Position numbers and translations under genes: made by a program. Below are positions 1-8,873 of a stretch of DNA of 64,000 nucleotides, in pieces (the first letter of the stretch is position 1; each line of letters begins with the position of its first letter). Below the pieces are notes generated by a model, which worked only from the letters and a program-made list of their open reading frames with translations, did no database searches and was not told the DNA's origin. The stretch spans positions 1 to 64,000 of IMG/VR virus record IMGVR_UViG_3300044796_000658; one strand, given 5' to 3'. The stretch is from a virus.

Positions 1-1854
1 ATGACAGTTAATAGTATTACTGTAGGAACAACAACAACCGGTAATTCGGGCACAAGTGCTCACGTTACTAACTCTGGAACCGCATCCGATGTAGTTCTTG
101 ATTTTGTTATCCCACGTGGAAATACGGGCGCCAAAGGTGCTCAAGGTGTTCGTGGTATTCAAGGTGTACAAGGCGTTCAAGGTGCCATTGGCGTTCAAGG
201 GCCACAAGGCGACGTTGGCGAGCAAGGCATTCAGGGCGTTAAAGGTGACAAGGGCGACAAAGGTGATGTTGGTGCCCAAGGCATTCAGGGTGTTAAAGGT
301 GACAAGGGTGATACCGGCGATGTTGGTGCACAAGGTATTCAAGGCGTTAAAGGTGATCAAGGAGACGTTGGGCCAAAGGGTGATGTTGGTGCTCAAGGCA
401 TCCAAGGTATCCAAGGCGTTAAAGGCGACAAAGGCGACAAAGGCGACAAAGGCGACATTGGCCCAAAGGGTGACCAAGGTGATGCCACGTTAATGTACTA
501 TGTGGATCGTGCTCCTGTTTCAGCAGGTGTATACGATGAAGAATTTGATGGTACTAATGATGTTCTTCCAGCTAACTGGTCACTTAACACTGTTTCAGGC
601 TTGGAATTGTTTGTGGCACCAATTGTGTGGCGGATGAAGGCCGCTAACAAGATTTGGACGGATACAAGCCGAACCACACTTGCCAATGATGGCGACTTGA
701 TTGGTGCGTTTCAATGTACCTACTCTGGCATCATCTTCACTTTGGTGAATGGTGCTGGTGCAACGTTAGTGGATGAAGGTGACGGCAATTGGTCTGTGGT
801 TCATAACGCCGATGGATGTTACCAAGCTAGTTCATTCAGTGCTGGAGACGACTTTACAGTTGCTTTCCGATTAAAAGTACCAGCAGGATACTCTGGTTTG
901 TTCGATGGAGCACCATCCAATGGTAACGTATTTCGGAACAATGCAAGTGCGTTCGGGGATGTGAGTAACTGGGAACTCCATAATCATAACCCTGATGCTT
1001 CTTTCGGTGCGATTTCAACAGAAACGTGGCTCAATCATACCATCGTTGCTCACCACGGTGCTGATGTAGGTCGCAGCCTTGATCTCTACCAAGATGGTAG
1101 TTTCTTAGGCAATACGCTTGGCTCAGGCGCAACCAGCATCGCTTGGACTACTCCAAGTATCGGTGGCTTGAATGGCACTGCGAGCTTCGTTGGTCGGTGG
1201 TCTGGATGTGCCATTCAGAATACGGCAGCTGATTTGGGTCGTGTTGCTGAAATTGAAACATTCTTAAACTCAACTGATCCAGCTGCCTTCGGCACCGTGT
1301 CCGATCTTGATACCATATCTGATCTCGACACAGTTTATGTTAACAGTCGGTGGCCTTCTTGGTTTACTCTTGAAGGAACTGGAAATAGCGATTACGTACT
1401 CACTCGTTCAAACTTTACACCGGGATCTGGTGATTTCGGTATTTGGTTCAAAGTTTGCGGTGGACCTCATACAAACACTGAATCCAAGAATTTCAGAGTT
1501 TATGTATCCAATGACGATCATAGCGAAGCTCGTGCATGGGAACTTTATGCTTCCAGCAATGGCCCTAGCATAAGATCACTTAGCGTTATTGGTAATGCTG
1601 AAAGCTTGTGGAGCGGCGCAGTTTCCGTTCCAGCTACGACAGTGGTATACGGTGGTCTCACAAGATCAGCCGATAACAACTGGAGTGTTTGGTATTCTAC
1701 AAATGGCATGTGTTGGGAACGACACGCTGTCGCATCACACAGTTTTGATGTGAGCAAAATTGAATTTCATATTAGCACCAATAGTTGCCCTTCCATGATG
1801 GGTATCGATTGGTTGCGTTCTCGTACCGACTTGGCTTGGCCTCGTTATTCATAA
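1..1854 (+). CDS. Collagen-like tail fibre/adhesin protein
   Basis: Probable receptor-binding or fibre protein of the virion. Residues 1-39 form a short leader ending IPRG. Residues 40-160 are an uninterrupted Gly-X-Y collagen-like stretch rich in [11 protein letters not shown] repeats, which should fold as a trimeric triple helix. The rest is beta-rich: residues about 250-430 look like a concanavalin A/laminin G-type lectin fold and residues 450-617 look like a second such domain. The ATG sits on the first base of the window, so its ribosome site is not visible and an earlier start is possible. A strong terminator follows. The product class is inferred from composition; host specificity cannot be read from it. 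Confidence 0.7.
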   Translation: MTVNSITVGTTTTGNSGTSAHVTNSGTASDVVLDFVIPRGNTGAKGAQGVRGIQGVQGVQGAIGVQGPQGDVGEQGIQGVKGDKGDKGDVGAQGIQGVKGDKGDTGDVGAQGIQGVKGDQGDVGPKGDVGAQGIQGIQGVKGDKGDKGDKGDIGPKGDQGDATLMYYVDRAPVSAGVYDEEFDGTNDVLPANWSLNTVSGLELFVAPIVWRMKAANKIWTDTSRTTLANDGDLIGAFQCTYSGIIFTLVNGAGATLVDEGDGNWSVVHNADGCYQASSFSAGDDFTVAFRLKVPAGYSGLFDGAPSNGNVFRNNASAFGDVSNWELHNHNPDASFGAISTETWLNHTIVAHHGADVGRSLDLYQDGSFLGNTLGSGATSIAWTTPSIGGLNGTASFVGRWSGCAIQNTAADLGRVAEIETFLNSTDPAAFGTVSDLDTISDLDTVYVNSRWPSWFTLEGTGNSDYVLTRSNFTPGSGDFGIWFKVCGGPHTNTESKNFRVYVSNDDHSEARAWELYASSNGPSIRSLSVIGNAESLWSGAVSVPATTVVYGGLTRSADNNWSVWYSTNGMCWERHAVASHSFDVSKIEFHISTNSCPSMMGIDWLRSRTDLAWPRYS

Positions 1855-1864
1855 CGATCAAATT

Positions 1865-1902
1865 AACCAAAAAAGCCGCCCAATTGGGCGGCTTTTTTGG
1901 TT
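1865..1902. terminator. Bidirectional rho-independent terminator
   Basis: A perfect palindrome with stem GCCGCCC/GGGCGGC, flanked by an A-tract on the left and a T-tract on the right. It ends the fibre gene on the plus strand and can also stop transcripts from the other side. Confidence 0.85.
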
Positions 1903-1942
1903 ACATACTAGAACTAGAGATAGTTATAAAATAGTCGTTAAA

Positions 1943-1978
1943 ATAAAAAAAGCCATCCCGAAGGATGGCTTTTTTATT
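1943..1978. terminator. Bidirectional terminator after the capsid gene
   Basis: Hairpin AGCCATCC-cgaa-GGATGGCT with A7 before and T6 after. It lies just beyond the major capsid stop codon at 1991 and terminates the minus-strand head operon. Confidence 0.85.
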
Positions 1979-1990
1979 AAGTTTTAACAC

Positions 1991-3424
1991 TTAGATTACG
2001 AAGTTGGCGATTGACAACCGGGCGTAGAACTTAGCACCTTCACGAAGAAGCTTCTTGCCGTACCGAGTCATGAGACCCTTACGAGGCGTGAATGAATCTG
2101 GGTCAAGGACGGTTGGGGTCTGCGTGAGCGGAACGTATGGGCAGTAGTAGTACCCGCTGTCGAGGTAGCTGTCACCCTTATAACCGAGAAGAATTTGACC
2201 AGTTGGGAACAACGGATCTTTGTACATTCTCCACTTGCTGTTGATCGTTCCAACGTATTGAATACCGAGGTTACCAGTGAAGGTATCGCTCATGGTTGGG
2301 GCAAAACCAGCGGTTGCCGTTTCAAAGATTGAAGCAACTTCAGGGCTGCACACAATCCAGTTACATCCGCCCCGAAGGGTCTTACGGTGAACTACGTTGC
2401 TGATTTCAACCAGCTTGATGTAAAGAGCTTCGTACTTTTCCTTGATGGTGTCACCAAGAGCGGTATTGAAGTCCCACGCTGAAACTGTACCAGCGTTGTT
2501 CCGAAGATCGGTCAACACTTCACGGTCAATTTCCATGTTAATTTCTTGAGCCAATACTGAGGTCAGTTCGGCTTCGGCATCCAGATTGTGCTGGCTGCGA
2601 AGGTCTTGCTGAGCTTCGTATGTCCAAACGGCCTTCAATTTACGAGTGATAGCAACGATGTCTTCAGATTCAACAACGAGGTTGATTTCTGGGATGTCTT
2701 GCTGACCTTCGAGGTTTTGCTCGTAGTTGATAACAACACTGTTAACACCCGGATCGGCTGACCAAGTCAGGGTCAATACACCGGTTACCAAGTTGAGAAC
2801 ACCAGTGGAAACAGTTGGTGAAGGTGAACCAACGGCAGTCTTCGTAAAGGTGCCATCAGAAGCGATCACGAACGTGTAAATCAACACTGAGTCGTCATAG
2901 ATCGAGCCAGTTACCGTACCAGCGAGAACAGGTGTCCGTTCAAACTTGTATTGGAGGACAGTGCCACCACCGGCATTAGCTTGGGTTTCATTTGAGACGA
3001 ACTGGTGTGAGTACCAGATGTCGAGGTTTGCCGTACCATCGGCACGTTGTTGCAGCGACAAAGCGTCATCACCGGGGAATCCAGTCTGAGTAGCACCACG
3101 GGTTGCGCCCTTGTTGCTGCTGTAGCGGAAGCGGAGATAGTACACCAAGCCGGTTGGGCCGAGCAAAGGCTGAACGCTGACGATCTTGTTAGCGATCAAT
3201 TGTGGGTAAATACGGCGTACCAAGGGGATCGAGATCCGCTTGAACTGTGAAATGTCGCCGGTGTCGGTTGACTGTTCATTGATGAGTCTCTGGTTTTCCA
3301 TGAGAACTGCGGTGCTCTTGCGAGTGTCGCCGTTCTGGATGCCTTCGAGAAGACCAATGTCGCCCCATCGCTTGGATAGGACTGCCGCTTCGTTGAGATA
3401 GTGGCTGTTAAGATTCATTTGCAT
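1991..3424 (-). CDS. 23: Major capsid protein (T4 gp23-like)
   Basis: Forms the hexamers of the head shell. The T4 gp23-family signature IPLVRRIYPQL is at residues 66-76, followed by QPLLGPTG, and the family C-terminal block TRYGKKLL is near residue 460. The length of 477 residues is close to the family norm. T4 gp23 is matured by removal of an N-terminal piece after (L/I)xE; LLE-G at residues 26-29 and INE-Q at 49-51 are possible sites. Scaffold gene 22 and protease gene 21 lie upstream in T4 order, and a terminator follows. A GAGGAAAT ribosome site precedes the ATG. Short stretches of this protein recur in the small proteins at 58100-58321 and 59354-59578. Confidence 0.93.
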   Translation of the reverse strand: MQMNLNSHYLNEAAVLSKRWGDIGLLEGIQNGDTRKSTAVLMENQRLINEQSTDTGDISQFKRISIPLVRRIYPQLIANKIVSVQPLLGPTGLVYYLRFRYSSNKGATRGATQTGFPGDDALSLQQRADGTANLDIWYSHQFVSNETQANAGGGTVLQYKFERTPVLAGTVTGSIYDDSVLIYTFVIASDGTFTKTAVGSPSPTVSTGVLNLVTGVLTLTWSADPGVNSVVINYEQNLEGQQDIPEINLVVESEDIVAITRKLKAVWTYEAQQDLRSQHNLDAEAELTSVLAQEINMEIDREVLTDLRNNAGTVSAWDFNTALGDTIKEKYEALYIKLVEISNVVHRKTLRGGCNWIVCSPEVASIFETATAGFAPTMSDTFTGNLGIQYVGTINSKWRMYKDPLFPTGQILLGYKGDSYLDSGYYYCPYVPLTQTPTVLDPDSFTPRKGLMTRYGKKLLREGAKFYARLSIANFVI

Positions 3425-3460
3425 AAACTAATATTTCCTCTGGGTTAACCTTTAAGCTAT

Positions 3461-4429
3461 TTATTTAGAAGTCCGCAGCGGTCTGTCTTCATCACGGGAA
3501 CGTCCCGTTTGACCTGACAAGTATTTCCAGTCTGCGTAAATTTCTTCACCAGCATGTTCAACAATCGTGTTGCTGTTGGTGTTTGCTACGGGTTCACCAG
3601 AAGCATCCTTCGTTTCGCCGATCACTACACGACGATTCTCAGTATTGCCTTCACCCCGTCCCTCTGCCTTGCGTGCTTTTTCTAATCTCACATTGCGTTC
3701 ATTGCTCTTGTTTTCGCTGATGAGCGAATGCTGATGTTTCACAGCTTCGGTCAAACGAGTATTGTCTGTTGCCAAACGCATACTCTTAGCTTCCAAAATC
3801 TTGATCTGAGCCTTTTGCTCATCGAGTTGCTTGTTCAGGTTCTCGACTCTTGAGGAAGTCGCAACAGCGAAATCTTCATCGGACAGATAGTTTTGGGCGA
3901 CTTCGAGAATTCTCTCAAAAGCCAATTTGTGTTCGGTGACGGCTGGATCGTTCATTACGTCCTTCTTGGCCATCTCGTAATATTTTTCGCCTTGGATTGC
4001 CAAGAACTGATCAATCTTGTCGACCATGTAATCTCGGACTTCGGCCAACCGCTTGTCGTATTCTTCGTAAAGACTTACTTCGAGCGTGTCGTTCTTTGAA
4101 CGTTCTTCTTGGAGCATTTGGTAGGCTTCTTCATAGCCTTCTTCCAAAGCTGCATCAAATTCTTCTTTTTGAACCGCTAAGCGATCACGCAAGTCAGTGA
4201 TGATTTCCCACGCTTGGGCATAACCACGCTCTGCGACTTGTTCGTCAGAAGTTTTTTCTTCTTCGACAGTCTTATATGCTTCGCTAAGCTTGTCGCTATA
4301 TTCTGCTTCTAATTCCTTGGTTGCTTCTTCGAGGAAGTTGGAAATAGCCGTAGAAACTTCCTTTTGAGCATCTTCAGGGAGAAGACCAGCCATAGCTTTC
4401 ATGATCTGCTCGGTACTCTTGTTTGCCAT
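3461..4429 (-). CDS. 22: Prohead core scaffold protein (T4 gp22-like)
   Basis: Internal scaffold that templates head assembly and is later degraded by the prohead protease. It is a 322-residue, very acidic and helical protein. A long coiled coil covers about residues 30-240 (heptads such as EEATKELEAEYSDKLSEAY). The C-terminal 70 residues are charged and probably disordered. An LPE-D tripeptide at residues 17-20 fits the (L/I)xE rule for gp21 cleavage. It lies directly between the protease and capsid genes, as in T4. A TATATA box lies 44 bases upstream. Confidence 0.85.
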   Translation of the reverse strand: MANKSTEQIMKAMAGLLPEDAQKEVSTAISNFLEEATKELEAEYSDKLSEAYKTVEEEKTSDEQVAERGYAQAWEIITDLRDRLAVQKEEFDAALEEGYEEAYQMLQEERSKNDTLEVSLYEEYDKRLAEVRDYMVDKIDQFLAIQGEKYYEMAKKDVMNDPAVTEHKLAFERILEVAQNYLSDEDFAVATSSRVENLNKQLDEQKAQIKILEAKSMRLATDNTRLTEAVKHQHSLISENKSNERNVRLEKARKAEGRGEGNTENRRVVIGETKDASGEPVANTNSNTIVEHAGEEIYADWKYLSGQTGRSRDEDRPLRTSK

Positions 4430-4472
4430 TGATAATCTCTCCTAAGCCTTATGCTGCTATTCAGTTCAACCT

Positions 4473-4478
4473 TATATA
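4473..4478 (-). promoter_or_regulatory. Candidate late promoter box for the scaffold gene
   Basis: TATATA 44 bases upstream of the scaffold ATG on the minus strand. It resembles the T4 late box TATAAATA recognised by gp55, and a gp55-like gene is present at 38540. The assignment rests on recurrence upstream of other virion genes. Confidence 0.35.
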
Positions 4479-4576
4479 TGCAGCGACGTTAAACTTTTTT
4501 CTGAAATTATGTCGCATCATGTCCAAACAGATGCTCGATAGAAATATGTATGCCGGTGCCTTCATTTTTAAACAAC

Positions 4577-4602
4577 TTTTGCCACGATTCTTCGTGGCAA
4601 AA
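4577..4602. promoter_or_regulatory. 11-bp perfect hairpin in the 289-base gap between protease and scaffold genes
   Basis: TTTTGCCACGA-ttct-TCGTGGCAAAA lies about 150 bases upstream of the scaffold start. It could partly terminate transcription after the protease gene or protect an mRNA end. The rest of the 4430-4718 gap holds no convincing gene; the short reading frames there are not supported by start sites. Confidence 0.5.
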
Positions 4603-4718
4603 TTTATGTCTCAAAAAGGCTTTTTCGCTGGCCACTGATTTCTTCGCCGTGACCGATTTAACCTTCAATTGGTGATGAGCTTATAATTAACATCACGCTG
4701 TTTTATATAGTGGTCTAA

Positions 4719-5369
4719 TTATGCTTTTTTGCGAATATCTTTTTTGATGCTCTGCATTTGATTATCCAAGGCCAAGCCGAAGTAAGAAACAAAAGCCTTA
4801 CTGTTAACATTGTGATTTTCAACGATTGGCTTGACTGGTTCAAAATTTTCACGTTTGCTTGAAACCTTATTCATCGGCTGTTGGAAAGCAGCATAAGTGC
4901 TAGGATCGGCAACGGCATCAAAAGTGATTAATTTGTAACTTTCGCCAATAACCAAAACGCCTTCATTGTTCGTTTGGCCATTACCAACACCACGACTACT
5001 AATACCAATACGACCACCGGCTTCCATGATGCTCTTTAAGATCATGCCGCTTGGCGTACGAAGAATTTCGCCTTCACCCATCAACACATTACCTTCCCAC
5101 CATAAGCGGGTAACAACGTGACTTGTATTGGCCAAGTGAATAATCGAATCCGTAGGGTGATCGAGTTCGCCGTAAAGCCCCTTGGAGCTAACTGTTTCTG
5201 CTAATTTTTCCACGTTCGATGCTAGAACGTCATACGGGTACATCCGCTTATTCTTATTGGTGGCATTGGCCTCTTGAAACTTACCCTGAAACTTGGTTCG
5301 TCCGTTAGTGGATTCACTCAAAGCAAAGGAAGTCCATCCGCAGCAGTCAATAAGGAGATGATCAGTCAT
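4719..5369 (-). CDS. 21: Prohead core serine protease (T4 gp21-like)
   Basis: Maturation protease inside the prohead that cuts scaffold, capsid and core proteins at (L/I)xE sites. Family motifs are visible: NxNKRMYP near residues 38-45, the catalytic His in GELDHPT near 67-73, and the serine motif RIGISSRGVGNG near 116-127. The length of 216 residues matches T4 gp21. It lies upstream of scaffold and capsid genes. The serine-motif segment reappears, slightly diverged, in the small protein at 58321-58644. The minus-strand leader contains ATAAATATA about 40 bases upstream, close to a T4 late box. Confidence 0.9.
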   Translation of the reverse strand: MTDHLLIDCCGWTSFALSESTNGRTKFQGKFQEANATNKNKRMYPYDVLASNVEKLAETVSSKGLYGELDHPTDSIIHLANTSHVVTRLWWEGNVLMGEGEILRTPSGMILKSIMEAGGRIGISSRGVGNGQTNNEGVLVIGESYKLITFDAVADPSTYAAFQQPMNKVSSKRENFEPVKPIVENHNVNSKAFVSYFGLALDNQMQSIKKDIRKKA

Positions 5370-5405
5370 ATTTTTTACACTCCAAATCTATTACACACTT
5401 TGTCT

Positions 5406-5415
5406 CTATATTTAT
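5406..5415 (-). promoter_or_regulatory. Candidate late promoter box for the protease gene
   Basis: The minus strand reads CATAAATATA about 40 bases upstream of the protease ATG. This is the closest match in the window to the T4 late consensus TATAAATA. Confidence 0.35.
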
Positions 5416-5459
5416 GCCGGAAGCAGCGAAAATGTTGGACAAGCAGATTACATTAACTT

Positions 5460-6440
5460 GTGAACGAAATCTTATTAGGTGATTGTTTGGATAATATTAA
5501 GAAGATTGAGGACAACTCAATTGACATAATAATTACCGATCCCCCTTATTGGCTTGGCTCTAAATTCAAAATAGACGCCCAAGGTCAATACGTTGGCACC
5601 ACCACCGACTGTAAACACACCGGCACAACTTGGAAAATTGGCGATGGCTACTGGCTCGAAGCCATATTCAAAGAATTCTTTAGAGTTATAAAGCATGGAA
5701 GTTTTGTTTTGTTGTTCAGCATCGATAGATTCATTGACCTGCCAACCTATAATGCTCGCCGTAACGGTTTCGACGTCTGCCAGTCCGTTTACTGGAAATT
5801 CAAACAAGGAATGCCCAAGGGCACCAATACGAGCAAAAGAGTGGACGCTTTGATCCTTCAAGGAAACGCCGGTACACGTTCGCTTAGAAAGCAAGAGTTT
5901 GACAATCCATCCGGTAAGGAAATTGAAGTCAAATCAGGCAGCAACGGCTTTTCCCACGACGTTAAACTTATCAACAGAAAATCAGAAACAGTGCCACTAA
6001 CGGATGCCGGTAAAAAGTACGCAGGCTCAGTTTATGGATTGGCTTGCTTGGCTCCTGAAATCGAAGTAATCGGCGTATATCGCAAACCGGCCAAGTACGA
6101 CAACATGGCCACAGATGCCGCTAAATCGCTTGAAGACCCCACTGTACGGGCAGCAGCGGTCTACGTAGACAGATACAAAGAGAAATACGGCAAGTTTCCG
6201 GGTCAAGTGCTAGAAGTTAACAAACCGAATTCCACGGAACGCAACGGACACCCCACACAGAAGCCTGTACAACTCATGGAGGACTTGATTATGCTGTTCA
6301 GCAACGACGACGACATTGTGCTCGATCCCTTTTGCGGTTCGGGTACAACGCTTGTAGCGGCTAAGAAAATGGATAGAAAATACTTGGGATTTGAAATTAA
6401 TGAAACATTCAAGAATATTGCCGATGAGAGGTTAAAGTAA
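5460..6440 (+). CDS. DNA methyltransferase, beta class (N4-cytosine or N6-adenine)
   Basis: Transfers a methyl group from S-adenosylmethionine to an exocyclic amino group in DNA. The catalytic motif DPPYW is at residues 27-31 and the SAM-binding motif DPFCGSGTTL is near residue 284. This order (catalytic first, SAM second) defines the beta class. The central part, about residues 100-240, would recognise the target. The best start is GTG at 5460, since family members begin just before GDC; no strong ribosome site is visible. It faces the minus-strand head genes on both sides, so it is a separate insertion in the head module. No partner restriction gene is adjacent. Protection of phage DNA is the likely role. 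Confidence 0.85.
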   Translation: MNEILLGDCLDNIKKIEDNSIDIIITDPPYWLGSKFKIDAQGQYVGTTTDCKHTGTTWKIGDGYWLEAIFKEFFRVIKHGSFVLLFSIDRFIDLPTYNARRNGFDVCQSVYWKFKQGMPKGTNTSKRVDALILQGNAGTRSLRKQEFDNPSGKEIEVKSGSNGFSHDVKLINRKSETVPLTDAGKKYAGSVYGLACLAPEIEVIGVYRKPAKYDNMATDAAKSLEDPTVRAAAVYVDRYKEKYGKFPGQVLEVNKPNSTERNGHPTQKPVQLMEDLIMLFSNDDDIVLDPFCGSGTTLVAAKKMDRKYLGFEINETFKNIADERLK

Positions 6441-6467
6441 AAAAGCCCGGCAATGCCGGGCTTTTTT
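6439..6467. terminator. Bidirectional terminator
   Basis: GCCCGGC-aat-GCCGGGC between A6 and T6. It serves the converging methyltransferase and the minus-strand head gene. The same hairpin recurs at 20226-20256 and, with another loop, at 63820-63847. Confidence 0.85.
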
Positions 6468-6472
6468 GTAGT

Positions 6473-8383
6473 TTACTCAACTGCGTTCTTAGGATCAACC
6501 AACTGCTTAGGGATCAAAGCCTTTGGCACGTATGGGTTTTGGAGACCCGGCCACGTATCGCCTGAGCCATTGCCCCATTGATCGTCGTCTGCTACGCTTT
6601 CGGCACCCTTCATAACGTAATCGCCGTAAGGCTTTGGAACGTTCGGGTTTTCGAGTGATGGCCATACATCCTTGCCACCCTTGTTACCCCAACTTCTGTT
6701 GCGGGCTTCTTCGGAATTAGCGTGGCTGTACTTCATTTTCTCTTGGCCGATTTGAGGAGCTGGATCGTCCCAATCACCGGGGAACTTGCTAGGAATACCA
6801 TCAACCTTAGCGTTGGTAGCCATTTGAGGGTGATCACCGACTACCGTATCATGTGGGGTCTTAACCACAGTCCAAGTATCGCTTGCACCCGGCAAGTTGG
6901 CTTCTACAACATTTCTCAACCAGTCAGCAACTTCAACTGCGAATTCTACTGAACCAGCAGCCTTGCCACCGAGTACCAATTCCAATTCTGATACAATTTC
7001 GCTGGCTTCCGAACGAACTTCATCGTTGCGGCTTTCCAATGCGATCTTGCGAACATCGAGGACGGCATTGTAAAGGTCTTCGTAAACCTTCATTTCCGTA
7101 GCAATTGATTCATCCAGTGAAGGGAAGTAGTTGCCCATAGCCGATTGGAAATCCACGAAAGCGTCTTTGCTTTCTACTGGAGTCACATTGGCGAGAGTGT
7201 AAAGTTTTTCTACTCGTTCGCTATAAGCGTGGTGAGCAGTTCTCAAAATACCTTCTGCCATGAAGCTACAAGTATTGTCGTCAAAGTTAACAACACCGGC
7301 GTTTTCCAAAGCCGTTCCGATTGTCTTGGCCAACTCTTGTTGAGTCAAGAAAAGAACGCTTGGGAAGTTTTGAACAACGCTACCCAAAGTATCTTCGAGG
7401 GCAGCAGTGTCAGACAGATTGTTGTGTCTCTTGAGTTCTGAAACAGCCTTTGCGAAACCTGCGTCATTAGCCAAACGCAAACCAGCTTCACGCATAACCT
7501 TCGGGCTATCTTGCTTGATCATCTTGTCAAAGTGCATCTTGATGAGCTTGGCTTCATTGCGAGCCTTGGTCGTTGGGATGCTAACAGAGGTCAAGTTGCC
7601 CTTGGCGTCTTGGCGAGTAATTGATTCACTCAATACATAACCATTTTCAACAATGTCAGCGTATTGGAATACGTTTTCGGTCAAGGTCAACCACTCGTTG
7701 AGATGCTTCTTGCCACGACCGTATTGCTTGCCACCGCTCAAAGCGTGAAGGCGGCTATAAGAATGGCTGTTAACCTTACGACGGGATCGTTCGGAAGCCA
7801 ATTGTGAATGACGCTTCTTTCCACCAGCCTTGTAAGATGCACCGTGAAGTCTGTGAGCCTTCTTAGCTGCTGCTGACTTCTTAGGATCTTTAGCACCCTT
7901 GCGAACGAAAACCTTCGGGCCATTGTGGCCACGGGTTCCATACAAGCGAACGTGTGCTTCATCAAGAGGATCAGCTTCTGAAGGAACAAGAGTGCCTTCA
8001 CGCTTGTACTTGTCGGAAGCCAATTCCATGTATTTTTCAAGTAAGCCAGCTGCATTCGCATCTTTATCTTCGAGAATGGCTGACAAGAGATCGTTAACAA
8101 CTTCACGACGCTTGCTGTTGGCAGAAGCTTCGTCAATAACGAGTTCTTCAATGTTATCGAAGGTAATTCTTTCGCCTTCGACTCTATAATCCGAACGAAG
8201 GAAAGTTCCATCGCCCTTTTGGTAAATGACATTTTGATCGTTAACTGATTCCAGAACCAGCGACTCAACACCCAAGGTGCGTGCCAAATGGTCTTGAGCC
8301 TCGATCAACTCGTTCACAACCGTTGACAGAGAATCCTCTTTCATCGTCTCGAAATCTTTGTAATCTACAAGCTTTCTTTTCAT
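6473..8383 (-). CDS. Unrecognised 636-residue head-module protein
   Basis: I do not recognise a family. The N-terminus (YKDFETMKEDS) weakly resembles the capsid-targeting pattern of other proteins here. Residues about 150-235 are very basic, with many Lys, Arg and His (KKSAAAKKAHRLHG, KKRHSQLASERSRRK), suggesting nucleic-acid contact. Residues 240-500 are mostly helical. The C-terminal 120 residues are Asp, Pro, Trp and Asn rich with a repeated WPxLxNPxVPK unit (WPSLENPNVPK and WPGLQNPYVPK). It lies between portal and protease genes, so it is probably a virion or core component. A TATATA box is 70 bases upstream. Confidence 0.6.
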   Translation of the reverse strand: MKRKLVDYKDFETMKEDSLSTVVNELIEAQDHLARTLGVESLVLESVNDQNVIYQKGDGTFLRSDYRVEGERITFDNIEELVIDEASANSKRREVVNDLLSAILEDKDANAAGLLEKYMELASDKYKREGTLVPSEADPLDEAHVRLYGTRGHNGPKVFVRKGAKDPKKSAAAKKAHRLHGASYKAGGKKRHSQLASERSRRKVNSHSYSRLHALSGGKQYGRGKKHLNEWLTLTENVFQYADIVENGYVLSESITRQDAKGNLTSVSIPTTKARNEAKLIKMHFDKMIKQDSPKVMREAGLRLANDAGFAKAVSELKRHNNLSDTAALEDTLGSVVQNFPSVLFLTQQELAKTIGTALENAGVVNFDDNTCSFMAEGILRTAHHAYSERVEKLYTLANVTPVESKDAFVDFQSAMGNYFPSLDESIATEMKVYEDLYNAVLDVRKIALESRNDEVRSEASEIVSELELVLGGKAAGSVEFAVEVADWLRNVVEANLPGASDTWTVVKTPHDTVVGDHPQMATNAKVDGIPSKFPGDWDDPAPQIGQEKMKYSHANSEEARNRSWGNKGGKDVWPSLENPNVPKPYGDYVMKGAESVADDDQWGNGSGDTWPGLQNPYVPKALIPKQLVDPKNAVE

Positions 8384-8452
8384 CTGATAACTCCTAAACG
8401 CTTGGCCGACAAGGTCGCTACTAAATCCCCTGCGGAGTGTACGAACTTATCA

Positions 8453-8458
8453 TATATA
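8453..8458 (-). promoter_or_regulatory. Candidate late promoter box
   Basis: TATATA 70 bases upstream of the 636-residue head-module protein on the minus strand. Confidence 0.3.
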
Positions 8459-8498
8459 CACCCTCAGCTAATTTTTTGCTTTAAATCTAAATATCATT

Positions 8499-8855
8499 AT
8501 GACAAACTTAAAACGAGCGGGATTGTTAACCCTTAATCAATTTCGAGAAACAGCACTCGGCGATATGAAGGGTGAGATAAGTAGTGACACTAACAAAGAA
8601 GTTGCAGACGAAATCCTTGAATTACTCAAAGATTTTGATGAAAATTTTCGTATTCTTTTTGTATCTACCATTCACGAAGGTCGTAAACAACAATCCTTTT
8701 TAGATGCGTTGAAGAAAATGACCAGTCTGCTCAAAACTTTAAAGCAATTGCCAGACGAACGCAAAAAAGATGGTGAAAAAGATCCGTTGTCTAATACGGT
8801 AGCTAGACCACACGATGGCCCAGACGGTCCCGATGGCGCAGGTAATGGTGGTTAA
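8499..8855 (+). CDS. Unrecognised small helical protein
   Basis: 118 residues, helical and charged, ending in a flexible Gly/Pro/Asp tail (GPDGPDGAGNGG). The N-terminus LLTLNQFRETALGD loosely resembles the targeting sequences seen on its neighbours. It stands 19 bases upstream of the 484-residue gene on the same strand and is probably co-transcribed with it. Its start lacks an obvious ribosome site. No function can be assigned. Confidence 0.5.
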   Translation: MTNLKRAGLLTLNQFRETALGDMKGEISSDTNKEVADEILELLKDFDENFRILFVSTIHEGRKQQSFLDALKKMTSLLKTLKQLPDERKKDGEKDPLSNTVARPHDGPDGPDGAGNGG

Positions 8856-8873
8856 TCTCTAATTGGACTGGTA

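Noticed and set aside
98-493. Plus-strand reading frame of 131 codons inside the collagen-like region
   Set aside because: It is a frame-shifted reading of the Gly-X-Y repeats and consists of low-complexity Lys, Ala and Val; the real frame is the fibre protein.
1-1854. Diversity-generating retroelement acting on the fibre gene
   Set aside because: No reverse transcriptase, template repeat or A-biased variable repeat is visible in the window.
4423-4638. Plus-strand frame of 71 codons between scaffold and protease genes
   Set aside because: It covers a leader region and the hairpin at 4577, has no ribosome site and no protein-like composition.
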